The position numbers were made by a program, and so were the translations under genes. 64,000 nucleotides of DNA from Pelagibacterium limicola (GTDB taxonomy: Bacteria; Pseudomonadota; Alphaproteobacteria; Rhizobiales; Devosiaceae): the NCBI RefSeq assembly GCF_015694405.1, contig NZ_JADQDB010000001.1, positions 62,001-126,000 of the forward strand, in the 5' to 3' direction. Below, piece by piece: positions 23,022 to 31,578 of this stretch. Position 1 is the stretch's first letter, and each line of letters opens with the position of its first letter. The notes under the pieces were generated by a model. That model ran no database searches and was not told the origin of the DNA. It saw nothing but the letters and a program-made list of their open reading frames with translations.

Positions 23022-23894
23022 ATGCCCCAAAATGCCGGAAAACTCCCCTTGAGCCGCCTTGCTCTGGCTACGGCCTATTGGCTGAAGCCGCCAAGGGTAA
23101 AATGGCTTCCGTTTCTTGCTGCCCGTATCGTCCGGGAAATGCTCAGCCCACCGCCGGCCATTCCGGATGTCGGTCGGATCGATGATCGCCCGCCCGGCTT
23201 TGGTGGATTGGCGACCGATCTGACAACGCCGACGGTCCTCGCGGCTTTCCGCAGAGGCTTTTACCCCATGGCGCATTGGGGAAGGATGAAGTGGTGGTCG
23301 CCGCCGCAGCGCGCCACCATGCCGCTCGAAAATGTCCACATCGCCAAACGTTTCCGCCGTACCATGCGCCAAACGGATCTCCGCGTCGCCTTCGACTCCG
23401 ATTTCAACGGTGTCATCTCCGGCTGCGCGGCCCCTCGCGATCGCGCCAGGACGCACCTTACCTGGATCACGCCGCAGGCCAAGGCGCTCTATATGCGTCT
23501 GTTCGATGAAGGGCATGCCCATTCCGTCGAGATCTACGATACCGAGGACCAACTCGTCGGAGGCCTCTTCGGTCTCGCGGCCGGACATGTCTTTTCGGCA
23601 CTCTCGATGTTCCACACGGCCGACAACGCTTCGAAATTCGCCATCGTCAGTCTCTATCACCATCTCGAGGAAGCGGGATTCACCGCCGTTGACCATCAGA
23701 TCATGTCAGGATGGGTCGAGGACCTTGGCGGTATCGATATGCCGCGCCACGACTATATCGCCTTCCTCGAGCGGCCCGTCACCCCCGCATGGGGCGCCGG
23801 CCGCTGGAACGCGCAATTCACGCTCCAGCAGACGGCGGATTGGAAACCCCGCGGCGAGGCACCAGGCAAAAAGTCCGAAGCGTCGGCGGCTTAA
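23022..23894 (+). CDS. aat: Leucyl/phenylalanyl-tRNA-protein transferase family protein (divergent)
   Basis: A 290-residue soluble protein. The family core is clear: RRGFYPMAHWGRMKWWSPP, LTWITPQAKALYMRLFDEGHAHSVEIY, LVGGLFGLAAGHVFSALSMFH, ASKFAIVSLYHHLEEAGF and the D-x-Q motif VDHQ that corresponds to the catalytic Asp-x-Gln of E. coli Aat. The usual GESMF reads ALSMF, losing a conserved Glu, and the N-terminus is about 60 residues longer than canonical Aat. Aat adds Leu/Phe to N-terminal Lys/Arg for ClpS-ClpAP degradation. With these changes the activity should be treated as probable, not certain. The stop codon overlaps the convergent leuA stop in a shared TTAA. Confidence 0.78.
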   Translation: MPQNAGKLPLSRLALATAYWLKPPRVKWLPFLAARIVREMLSPPPAIPDVGRIDDRPPGFGGLATDLTTPTVLAAFRRGFYPMAHWGRMKWWSPPQRATMPLENVHIAKRFRRTMRQTDLRVAFDSDFNGVISGCAAPRDRARTHLTWITPQAKALYMRLFDEGHAHSVEIYDTEDQLVGGLFGLAAGHVFSALSMFHTADNASKFAIVSLYHHLEEAGFTAVDHQIMSGWVEDLGGIDMPRHDYIAFLERPVTPAWGAGRWNAQFTLQQTADWKPRGEAPGKKSEASAA

Positions 23895-25456
23895 CCCGCC
23901 AAAGCGCCCTGCGCCGAAGCGCCCTTTTCCACCAACAGACGGTTATACGCGTTGAGATAGGCGCGGGCGGAGGCGACCAATGTGTCGGGCTCTGCCGCAT
24001 TGCCCGAAGCGATGCGCCCGTTCATCTCGAGCCGGACATGGGCATTGGCCTGGGCGTCGGTACCGCCGGTGACCCCATCCACCGCATAGAGCACCAGATG
24101 CGGATCGGCCCCCACCGCCTTCTTGATCGCATTGAAGATTGCGTCCACAGACCCCGTACCGTCGTAGGTAACCTCAGTGGCTTCCCCGTCGATGGAAACG
24201 GTCAATTCGCACCTGTGAACGCCGCCGGTCTTCGACGTTACGCTCATGTCCACCAGCTTGATGCGATCGGCGGCCGAGCCCATCTCATCGTCCACCAGCG
24301 CCACGATGTCATCGTCATAGACGTGCTTCTTGCGGTCCGCGAGGTCCTTGAAACGCTGGAAGGCCTCCTGGAACTGGTTGTCGGCCAGTTCATATCCCAG
24401 GTCGCGCAGCTTTTCCTTGAACGCGTGGCGGCCCGAATGCTTGCCCATCACCAGCGAGGTGGATTTGATGCCCACGCTTTCAGGCGTCATGATCTCATAG
24501 GTCAGCGCGTTCTTGAGCATCCCATCCTGATGGATACCGCTCTCATGGGCAAACGCGTTCTTGCCGACGATCGCCTTGTTGTACTGGACAGGAAAATTCG
24601 CCGCCGCCGAGACGACCTTGGAGGCGCGCGAGAGGTGCGTGCTCTCGATATTGGTGTGGAAGGGAAGGGCATCCGCCCTCGTCCTGAACGCCATCACGAC
24701 CTCTTCGAGCGCCGCATTGCCCGCGCGCTCGCCCAGCCCATTGATCGTGCATTCGACCTGCCGCGCCCCCGCCCGCACGCCGGCAATCGAGTTGGCCACC
24801 GCCATCCCGAGGTCATTGTGGCAATGGGTCGAAAAGATTGCCTTGTCGGAATTGGGCACCATCTCGATCAGTGTCCGGATGAGCTGGTAGTAGTCTTCCG
24901 GCGTCGAATACCCGACCGTATCGGGCACATTGATCGTCGTCGCGCCCGCCTTGATGGCCGCTTCCGTGCAGCGCGCCAGAAACTCGACCGGTGTACGCGT
25001 TGCGTCCATGCCCGACCACTCAACATCGTCGATGAGGTTGCGCGCCTGCGTTACGGTCTTGGTGACGATTTCAAGCACCTCGTCCTCGGTTTTCTTCATC
25101 TGATGCGCCAGATGGATCGGCGAGGTGGATACGAAAGTGTGGATGCGTCCGCGCTTGGCGAACCGCACCGCCTCCCCTGCCCGGTCGATATCGGCGGGGA
25201 TTGCGCGGGCCAATCCGGCAATCACGGCGTTTTTCGCACGCTTGGCAATGGTCGCCACCGCCTCGAAGTCACCGTTTGAAGCAATGGGGAATCCCGCCTC
25301 GATGATGTCGACACCCATCGTGTCGAGGATCTCGGCCACCTGGAGCTTTTCCTCGAGCGTCATCGTCGCCCCGGGGCTTTGCTCTCCGTCACGCAATGTC
25401 GTGTCGAAGATGTAAACGCGGTCGGTGTTGCTCGCTGAACTGGCTTCGGTACTCAT
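23891..25456 (-). CDS. leuA: 2-isopropylmalate synthase
   Basis: A 521-residue protein, the length of LeuA type 1 with its C-terminal leucine-feedback domain. The catalytic barrel begins VYIFDTTLRDGEQSPGATM, with STHCHNDLGMAVANS for metal binding and AFAHESGIHQDGMLK. The C-terminal regulatory domain (VDMSVTSKTGGVHRCELTVS) is intact. It catalyses the first committed step of leucine synthesis from 2-oxoisovalerate and acetyl-CoA. The ATG at 25454-25456 is preferred; a GTG 9 codons earlier is in frame. Upstream lies a Leu-rich leader peptide with alternative hairpins, so expression is probably attenuation-controlled. Confidence 0.96.
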   Translation of the reverse strand: MSTEASSASNTDRVYIFDTTLRDGEQSPGATMTLEEKLQVAEILDTMGVDIIEAGFPIASNGDFEAVATIAKRAKNAVIAGLARAIPADIDRAGEAVRFAKRGRIHTFVSTSPIHLAHQMKKTEDEVLEIVTKTVTQARNLIDDVEWSGMDATRTPVEFLARCTEAAIKAGATTINVPDTVGYSTPEDYYQLIRTLIEMVPNSDKAIFSTHCHNDLGMAVANSIAGVRAGARQVECTINGLGERAGNAALEEVVMAFRTRADALPFHTNIESTHLSRASKVVSAAANFPVQYNKAIVGKNAFAHESGIHQDGMLKNALTYEIMTPESVGIKSTSLVMGKHSGRHAFKEKLRDLGYELADNQFQEAFQRFKDLADRKKHVYDDDIVALVDDEMGSAADRIKLVDMSVTSKTGGVHRCELTVSIDGEATEVTYDGTGSVDAIFNAIKKAVGADPHLVLYAVDGVTGGTDAQANAHVRLEMNGRIASGNAAEPDTLVASARAYLNAYNRLLVEKGASAQGALAG

Positions 25457-25546
25457 TTCTCTTAGGTCCTTACTCTCGGCCACCTGCGGAAATCATATGC
25501 AGGCTGTGGCCGGACATCTCGTTAAGTGTTCGGCTTCTGGCGCTAT

Positions 25547-25592
25547 CCCCTGATGACCCGTCCACGCTTCGCGGACCGCCGGCAATCAGGGG
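25547..25592 (-). promoter_or_regulatory. leuA attenuator: alternative stem around the leader stop codon
   Basis: An 8-bp inverted repeat (25547-25554 with 25585-25592, CCCCTGAT/ATCAGGGG) encloses a smaller hairpin, GTCCGCG-AAG-CGTGGAC. The upstream arm contains the leader peptide's stop codon, so a ribosome stalled on the Leu run or paused at the stop would change which stem forms. A further strong stem (GGCCAC with GTGGCC) lies just before leuA. I see no long T-run, so control may act on translation initiation instead of, or as well as, termination. Confidence 0.55.
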
Positions 25593-25660
25593 CTGATAAG
25601 GAGGAGAAGAAGGGCGCTGCCAAGCAGCAGCCCCGAACCCAATAGGAGATTGATCCGCAA
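25586..25660 (-). CDS. leuL: leuA leader peptide (Leu-rich attenuator ORF)
   Basis: A 24-codon ORF starting TTG with AAGGAG six bases upstream. The product is MRINLLLGSG followed by LLLGSALLLLLISP: 11 Leu codons in runs of 3, 3 and 5. A longer version of 42 residues could start at the ATG at 25712-25714 in the same frame. The Shine-Dalgarno and the start lie in the two arms of a perfect 8-bp hairpin (25655-25662 and 25669-25676). The stop codon overlaps one arm of the attenuator stem. Leucine-tRNA shortage should stall the ribosome on the Leu run and raise leuA expression. Confidence 0.75.
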   Translation of the reverse strand: MRINLLLGSGLLLGSALLLLLISP

Positions 25661-25803
25661 GGCTTGCTCCTTGCGGGCGATAGCGACGGCAGCAGATGTA
25701 TCTTTGCGGCGCATCGGTTCTACCGGTTCCTCAAAATCTCCGTTGCCGCGCACAATGATGCAATCTTGTCCGGCGTGCAAGCCTTGTATGCGATCAATTC
25801 GGC

Positions 25804-26226
25804 CTAGTTGAAGGCGAAAACAGCCGCAAAGATCACGCCGAGCCCACTCAGCCCGCTGACCATCGAAGCGAGCTTTGCCCGTTTTGCGGCCTCCGTGTCT
25901 CCCGCTCTGGCCTTGCGCGCCGACGCCGATCCGATCCCCACGGCAGCGGTCAGCACGATGACCAGCGCCATCTTGATCCAGAACCACGCGTCAAAGGTAC
26001 CCATCCCGCCATATTTGAGCGCCACCATCAGCACCCCCGTAACCCAGAGCAGTCCGAGTCCGATATGGCCGCTCCTTGCCAGCATCGCGGTGAACCGATC
26101 AAACCCGGAATCGGCAGCGGGGTTCGTTACGAGGCGTGTGGCGTTGGACAACGCCATCCCCGACCCCATGCCGATCACCAGCCCAAAAAAATGCAGGAAA
26201 AGCAGTATTTTGGCCAGGATATCCAT
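25804..26226 (-). CDS. Small integral membrane protein, four predicted helices
   Basis: A 140-residue hydrophobic protein with about four membrane segments (near residues 8-28, 50-72, 82-102 and 118-138). The pattern of H in LLFLHFFG with short loops recalls CopD/DUF2214-like heme- or copper-associated membrane proteins, but no ligand set is complete enough to name it. It lies between the leuA leader region and a PhzF-family gene; 20 bases separate it from the latter, so it may be cotranscribed with it. Function unknown. Confidence 0.65.
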   Translation of the reverse strand: MDILAKILLFLHFFGLVIGMGSGMALSNATRLVTNPAADSGFDRFTAMLARSGHIGLGLLWVTGVLMVALKYGGMGTFDAWFWIKMALVIVLTAAVGIGSASARKARAGDTEAAKRAKLASMVSGLSGLGVIFAAVFAFN

Positions 26227-26246
26227 CGTCCCCCACCCTTGTTTGA

Positions 26247-27140
26247 CTATTCGTCCAGATCCAGCACGCCTTCCGCCAGGACCACTGCCGCACCGCCGAT
26301 CCCGGCATGACGCAACTGACCCTGTTCCTTGTTGAACTGCAGCTCGATGAGGCTGGGCCGTCCCATCTCGCGGCCCTGGCGCAACATGATCTCGTGATGT
26401 CCATCCCCGTAGCGCGGCTGCGCCGCCAGAAGGCCGATCAAGGCCGCGGCGGCCGATCCCGTCGCTGCATCCTCGCCCGCGCCGTGCGCAACCTGAAACA
26501 TGCGCGCAGCATAATCGTTTCCGCGCTCATCGGGTGTTTCAGTGAAAACATAAACGGAATTTCTGTCACCCCGAAATGTATCGTTCCAGCCCCTCCGCTC
26601 GAGCGTGATCGCCGCCAACGCGCGCGCATCGCGCACCGGCACGAGATAGAACGGTAGCCCGGCTGAGTACATCGCCGGTCGCACATCGCCAAAGCCGATA
26701 TCTGCCACTGCAAGCCCCAGCCTTTCGCCAATCTGGTCGTCCGGCGGCGCCTCCCCTACCCGCTCGGGTAGCCTGGGCAGAGCGAACTTGGCCTCGCCAG
26801 TGCGCTTGTCGATGCGCTCCATGACAGCAGTCACCAACCCCACGCCCAGCTCCAGCCGCACCGCCGATGCCCGGCTCTGTAGCCCTAGCAGGACTGCCGC
26901 GCCCACCGTGGGGTGCCCGGCAAACGGCAGTTCCTGGGTTGGCGTAAAAATGCGCAAGGCGTTGGTATGCCGCTCGTTCTGGGGCGCCAAAACGAAAACG
27001 GTTTCGGAAAGGTTGAACTCCGCCGCGATTGCCTGCATCCGCGCGCCCGAAAGCCCATCGGCCTTCAGAACCACCGCCAACGGATTGCCGGCGAGCCTGT
27101 CACGGGTGAACACGTCGAGAATGAAATAGGAAAGTCTCAT
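26247..27140 (-). CDS. PhzF family isomerase/epimerase-like protein
   Basis: A 297-residue soluble protein of the DAP-epimerase-like fold. Conserved PhzF sequences are the start MRLSYFILDVFTRDRLAGNPLAVV, the catalytic-Glu region FNLSETVFV, IFTPTQELPFAGHPTVGAA and the second-half signature GAGEDAATGSAAAALIG. Typical members isomerise small hydroxylated amino or aromatic acids; there is no phenazine cluster here, so a housekeeping or detoxification role is more likely. GAGGGG precedes the ATG at 27138-27140. Confidence 0.9.
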   Translation of the reverse strand: MRLSYFILDVFTRDRLAGNPLAVVLKADGLSGARMQAIAAEFNLSETVFVLAPQNERHTNALRIFTPTQELPFAGHPTVGAAVLLGLQSRASAVRLELGVGLVTAVMERIDKRTGEAKFALPRLPERVGEAPPDDQIGERLGLAVADIGFGDVRPAMYSAGLPFYLVPVRDARALAAITLERRGWNDTFRGDRNSVYVFTETPDERGNDYAARMFQVAHGAGEDAATGSAAAALIGLLAAQPRYGDGHHEIMLRQGREMGRPSLIELQFNKEQGQLRHAGIGGAAVVLAEGVLDLDE

Positions 27141-27223
27141 ACGCCCCTCACGCCGGCGAATCCCGAGTTCGGAGCGCATCATGCGCGATAATGCGCGCCG
27201 CGAAAATATGCATTCGCACCGCT

Positions 27224-27260
27224 AAAAAGAAAACCGCCCGCTCCCCATGGCAGCGCGCGG
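27224..27260 (-). terminator. Intrinsic terminator downstream of ilvC
   Basis: Minus-strand stem CCGCGCGCT / AGCGGGCGG (one central mismatch) with a 9-base loop, followed by TTTTCTTTTT. It lies 26 bases after the ilvC stop codon. Confidence 0.75.
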
Positions 27261-27286
27261 CGATCTCGATAGCAAGGCAAGCGTAG

Positions 27287-28318
<1,032 letters not shown>

Positions 28319-28345
28319 TTATCGCATTGTCTGGATTGGTTTTCG

Positions 28346-28975
28346 TCACGCCCCGTAGAGCGCGAAAAACTGTTCACGCGCCCGGCGCGCGTCTTCGAGA
28401 ATTGTCTTTTCGTCGAGCTTCATTGCATCCCCGAGCAAAAGCCGGATCTGTACGTCGCGCACCACCAGCCCGAAAAAGGTGCGGAACGCCGCCTCGCAAT
28501 CCTCGAACACCAATAGCCCTGCGTCGCGCCCCGCCTCGAGCACCGGTTTCAGTCGCCGCCCCATCGCATAGCGTCCGTTTTCGAGCACGATCATGCCGAG
28601 GTTGCGCTTTTCCTGCCCCGCATGGGACACCGCCAACCGGTTCAGCGCCACCGATATATCGCCCGACAAGACGCTCAAGAGGTCGCGGGCAAACTTCTCG
28701 AGCGCAATCCCGAGCGCCCGCGCATCGAGCCGCTCCCGGTCCACCGGCACCATCCGCACCTTGGCTGCCTGCCACTGCACCGTCGCAGTCAGCAGCCCGT
28801 CGCGGTCGCCAAACCATTTGTAGAGCGTTTCCTTGGAGCAGCTCGCTCGCCGCGCCACCCCGGTCATCGTCAGCCCGTCCCCACCCTCGACGAGCAGCCC
28901 GAGCGCCGCGTTCAGAACGGCCTTCTGCCTTTCGGTCAGCGTATCGTCGCCAATGGTTAGGCCTGGAGGTGTCAA
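28346..28975 (-). CDS. TetR/AcrR family transcriptional regulator
   Basis: About 209 residues. A typical TetR helix-turn-helix spans about residues 15-60 (GLTMTGVARRASCSKETLYKWFGDRDGLL), followed by an all-helical C-terminal domain of the AefR/TetR_C type. No ATG lies near the domain; the TTG at 28973-28975 has GAGGG 8 bases upstream and fits best. A near-perfect 27-base palindrome (29124-29150) lies upstream, between this gene and the divergent small exported protein gene. It is the likely operator for autoregulation or for the neighbour. Confidence 0.83.
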   Translation of the reverse strand: MTPPGLTIGDDTLTERQKAVLNAALGLLVEGGDGLTMTGVARRASCSKETLYKWFGDRDGLLTATVQWQAAKVRMVPVDRERLDARALGIALEKFARDLLSVLSGDISVALNRLAVSHAGQEKRNLGMIVLENGRYAMGRRLKPVLEAGRDAGLLVFEDCEAAFRTFFGLVVRDVQIRLLLGDAMKLDEKTILEDARRAREQFFALYGA

Positions 28976-29123
28976 AAGTTGCCCTCTGGTGTGGGGTTCG
29001 ACAATGTTGAGGAGGCCGCGCCGCGCCAAGGGACCTCGAGAACCACAAACAAAAGCGCGCTCCCACCGCGCGCTTTCCCCGTCGTAAACCCTGGAACAAA
29101 CGCGCGGCAACGTTCGCCTTCCA

Positions 29124-29150
29124 TTTGCCGTACCGTACGTTACGGTTCGG
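29124..29150. promoter_or_regulatory. 27-base palindrome, probable TetR-family operator
   Basis: Outer arms TGCCG/CGGCA and inner arms ACCGTA/TACGGT around a CGT centre, with a single mismatch position between the two parts. Length and symmetry fit an AcrR/TetR operator. It lies about 150 bases upstream of the TetR start and 100 bases upstream of the divergent gene at 29250. Confidence 0.5.
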
Positions 29151-29249
29151 CATTTGGCAAGCGCTACCCTCCATGCCGTCGGCCTCCCCGCCCTGTTTTG
29201 GTCGAATCGGGATAACAATGTCACATCGTGCCAATTGGGAATCGAAGTG

Positions 29250-29657
29250 ATGCGCTGTCTGCCCTTGTTCGTCTTGACGCTGTCCACCCTCGCTATCCCC
29301 GCGCTCGGGCAGGATAGCGAAGCCCCCACCTCCGCACCGATGATCGGCGTCTCTCTCACCGACCGCATCTGGGTACGGTCTGACGACACCTCCGGAATGC
29401 CCGGCTCCATGCAGATTTTCCTCTCGGATGGCACGCTACTCTCGGATTCCTGCTGGGAAACCTACCGCCTCTCATCCTGGGTCATGACCTCGGACACCAC
29501 CCTCGTCTGGAACGAGGACGGTATGGATATTCCTGCCGAGATCGTCGAACTGTCCGAAGCCGAACTTGTCCTCTCGCTCGATCTGGTCAATGAAACCATC
29601 ACCCAGCGCTTCGAGCCTGCCCCCGTCCCCTATGTCTGCCCGGATATGCCGCGCTGA
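29250..29657 (+). CDS. Small exported protein of unknown function
   Basis: A 135-residue protein with a Sec signal peptide (MRCLPLFVLTLSTLAIPALGQ, cleavage about residue 20), so periplasmic or secreted. The mature part carries DGTLLSDSCWETYRLSSWVM and a late Cys (PYVCPDMPR), which could form one disulfide. The beta-rich pattern is lipocalin-like in feel, but I recognise no family. It is divergent from the TetR gene, with the palindrome between them, and is convergent with the next gene, 6 bases away. Confidence 0.7.
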   Translation: MRCLPLFVLTLSTLAIPALGQDSEAPTSAPMIGVSLTDRIWVRSDDTSGMPGSMQIFLSDGTLLSDSCWETYRLSSWVMTSDTTLVWNEDGMDIPAEIVELSEAELVLSLDLVNETITQRFEPAPVPYVCPDMPR

Positions 29658-29663
29658 CGCGGA

Positions 29664-30185
29664 TCAGGTCGAAAAATCGCAGTAATACTGACTGAGCCCG
29701 CCTTCCGAAACGAAGGCGGTTGAAACCTCTGTGTAGTTTTCCGGATCGGTGTCGAGCTTCGCCGCCGAGGCCTGGGCGAGCGGCGCAAACGTTGCCGCCA
29801 CCTCCGTATCGGTGGGATCGAACCTGACGCTCAACACCGCGATGCCGTTGTCGTTGCCGGCAAACAGCGCAAAATGATCCACGCTGTGTCCCATCCACTC
29901 ACCCTCTACGGGAACACGGATTTCCCGGAACTCCTCGTCCTGACGCACCTGAATATCGCCGAAATAATGCTCTCCCAAATCTGGCAGAACCAGCGCTTCG
30001 CCATTGACTGCGCTCGTCCACAGAGCCTCGAGCGCCCCCGAAAGCTGGCATTCTTCGGTGAACCCGGCCATCATGGCGTCGAGCGGATATCGCGACGGCG
30101 CTTCGTCGACCAGCCCCACGAGGCCCATGACCCCGATAACCCCACCCATCACCGCATCTCCAGCGGCGTCGATCCATTCGAACAT
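29664..30185 (-). CDS. Hypothetical protein
   Basis: About 173 residues. A Gly/Val-rich N-terminal stretch (AVMGGVIGVMGLVGLV, about residues 12-27) could be a membrane anchor or buried helix. The rest is polar, with PVEGEWMGHSVDHFALFAG and FDPTDTEVAATFAPLAQASAAKL. I recognise no domain. I chose the ATG at 30183-30185; a TTG five codons upstream is in frame and neither has a strong Shine-Dalgarno. It lies downstream of the FMN reductase in the same orientation with a 93-base gap. Confidence 0.6.
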   Translation of the reverse strand: MFEWIDAAGDAVMGGVIGVMGLVGLVDEAPSRYPLDAMMAGFTEECQLSGALEALWTSAVNGEALVLPDLGEHYFGDIQVRQDEEFREIRVPVEGEWMGHSVDHFALFAGNDNGIAVLSVRFDPTDTEVAATFAPLAQASAAKLDTDPENYTEVSTAFVSEGGLSQYYCDFST

Positions 30186-30278
30186 CGGCCCGTAACTCAA
30201 TGAATAAAATAAGGGGCTGCCACGACGGCAACCCCTTGTGCGTATAACATATTGGCCAAGTGGTGGCGAGCGGGACCT

Positions 30279-30887
30279 TTACTCGGCGGCTTCCTTCTGG
30301 ACGTCCGCTTCCCGCGCCTCCTTGGTGGCATTGGTCCACCAAACGAGGTTGTCGAGCATGTCCTTGGCGCTCGGGCCGATGGCTCCCTCGATTGCAGACA
30401 TCGGCTGATTACCGGCACCCGACCAGACGGTGTAGAATTCAGAGCCGCCGATATGCACGCCATGGCGGACGGGTACCATCTGCAATTCGACATTAATCAG
30501 GCGCAGCTGCTCGATGGCGCGCGCAGCGCCAACCGAACCGTAGCCGACATAGGCTGCCGGTTTGCGGCCCCACTCGACATAGGCCTGATCGAGAGCATTC
30601 TTGAGAGCTGCGGTGATCGAACGATTGTATTCGGCGACGAGGAAAATATAGCCGTCGAACTCGGCGACCTTCTTCTGCCAGGCGATAGCCTTGGGGTCCT
30701 GCGTAGGCGCCCAGGCGTTGGAAGCAACTTCGTTGAAGAAAGGCAGGTCAAAATCGCGCAGATCGACGAGTTCCACATCGATTTCGGAGCGCTGCCTGGC
30801 CAAATCGAGCAGCCATGCGGCCGGCTTGTCGGCAAACCGCGTTTCACGCGTCGAAGAGATGATGATGGCGATTTTTGGTTTGGACAT
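30279..30887 (-). CDS. NADPH-dependent FMN reductase family protein (flavodoxin-like quinone/azo reductase)
   Basis: A 202-residue soluble protein of the flavodoxin-like FMN_red family. The phosphate-binding loop is IISSTRETRFADKPAAWL, followed by DLRDFDLPFFNE, FLVAEYNRSITAALKNALDQAY for the isoalloxazine contact, and YVGYGSVGAARAIEQLR. Members reduce quinones, azo compounds or chromate. A GGTTAC-N5-GTGACC repeat lies 20 bases upstream of the start, as expected for HxlR-type control of such reductases, although no HxlR gene is in the window. Confidence 0.88.
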   Translation of the reverse strand: MSKPKIAIIISSTRETRFADKPAAWLLDLARQRSEIDVELVDLRDFDLPFFNEVASNAWAPTQDPKAIAWQKKVAEFDGYIFLVAEYNRSITAALKNALDQAYVEWGRKPAAYVGYGSVGAARAIEQLRLINVELQMVPVRHGVHIGGSEFYTVWSGAGNQPMSAIEGAIGPSAKDMLDNLVWWTNATKEAREADVQKEAAE

Positions 30888-31193
30888 CTGATACTTCCTA
30901 TAAATCGGTTACAAATAGTGACCAAGGATACTTAAGTCTGCTCAATCACTAAAAACAAGTAGGCACCTTTATGTAACCGTAGGAACTCGGGTGGCGATAA
31001 ATCACGAAGGCTCTATACCGCAGGTTTATCCGTTGTATTTCCTGCATTTTCGGCGCTCGCATGTCCAACCTTGCTTGCGCGGAAGGATCGTTCGCGTTTA
31101 TGAAACACTCATGTTTTCGCTCGCTCAACCTACCCGACCAACGCATCGACCGGGTTAGCGTTCCTTGGACTGGCCCACGCGAAGGAGGTTTCA
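30888..31193. other. Divergent intergenic region
   Basis: 306 bases between the FMN reductase and the DUF1801 gene with no credible gene. It contains the GTTAC-type inverted repeat at 30907-30923, a TATGTAACCGTA stretch near 30970 and, at its right end, a strong AAGGAGGT that serves the DUF1801 start. Confidence 0.6.
30907..30923. promoter_or_regulatory. Inverted repeat GGTTAC-AAATA-GTGACC
   Basis: Six-base arms with one mismatch around a 5-base spacer, 20 bases upstream of the FMN reductase start. GTnAC arms are typical of HxlR-family operators, which often control quinone or azo reductases. The regulator is not encoded here. Confidence 0.35.
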
Positions 31194-31574
31194 ATGAGCA
31201 ATCCGAATCCCGCCGACACCGAAATCGACGCCAGGATCGCCGCCCTCCCCGATTGGCGCGGCGAGACTCTCGCGCACATCCGCGCACTCATTCACGAAGC
31301 AGTCCCCGAAGTCGTCGAAACGGTAAAATGGGGCGGAACGCCGGTTTGGGAATACGCCGGCATTATCTGCACCGGCGAGGTCTACAAGGCAGCCGTTAAA
31401 ACCACCTTCGCCCGCGGCGCCTCGCTCCCCGATCCCGCGGGCGTCTTCAACTCAAGCCTTACGGGCGGGACCCGCCGCGCCATCGATTTCCGGCAGGGCG
31501 AAACGTTCGACGAGGAAGCCTTCAAGGCGCTCATTCAAGCCGCCGCGGCGTTCAACGCGTCGAACAAGAAATAG
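31194..31574 (+). CDS. DUF1801 domain-containing protein (YdhG-like)
   Basis: A 126-residue soluble protein. WRGETLAHIRALIHEAVPEVVETVKWGGTPVWEYAGIICTG matches the DUF1801/YdhG family, whose fold resembles a small iron-binding or ligand-binding alpha-beta sandwich; no reaction is established. AAGGAGGT precedes the ATG with good spacing. It is convergent with pdxJ, 4 bases away. Confidence 0.85.
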   Translation: MSNPNPADTEIDARIAALPDWRGETLAHIRALIHEAVPEVVETVKWGGTPVWEYAGIICTGEVYKAAVKTTFARGASLPDPAGVFNSSLTGGTRRAIDFRQGETFDEEAFKALIQAAAAFNASNKK

Positions 31575-31578
31575 GCGG

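Noticed and set aside
23711-25279. 522-codon open frame on the plus strand opposite leuA
   Set aside because: It is the antisense of leuA, His/Arg-rich as expected of such shadows, and has no domain.
26247-27140. PhzF homologue as part of a phenazine cluster
   Set aside because: No other phz gene is present. PhzF-like proteins are common singletons in bacteria without phenazines.
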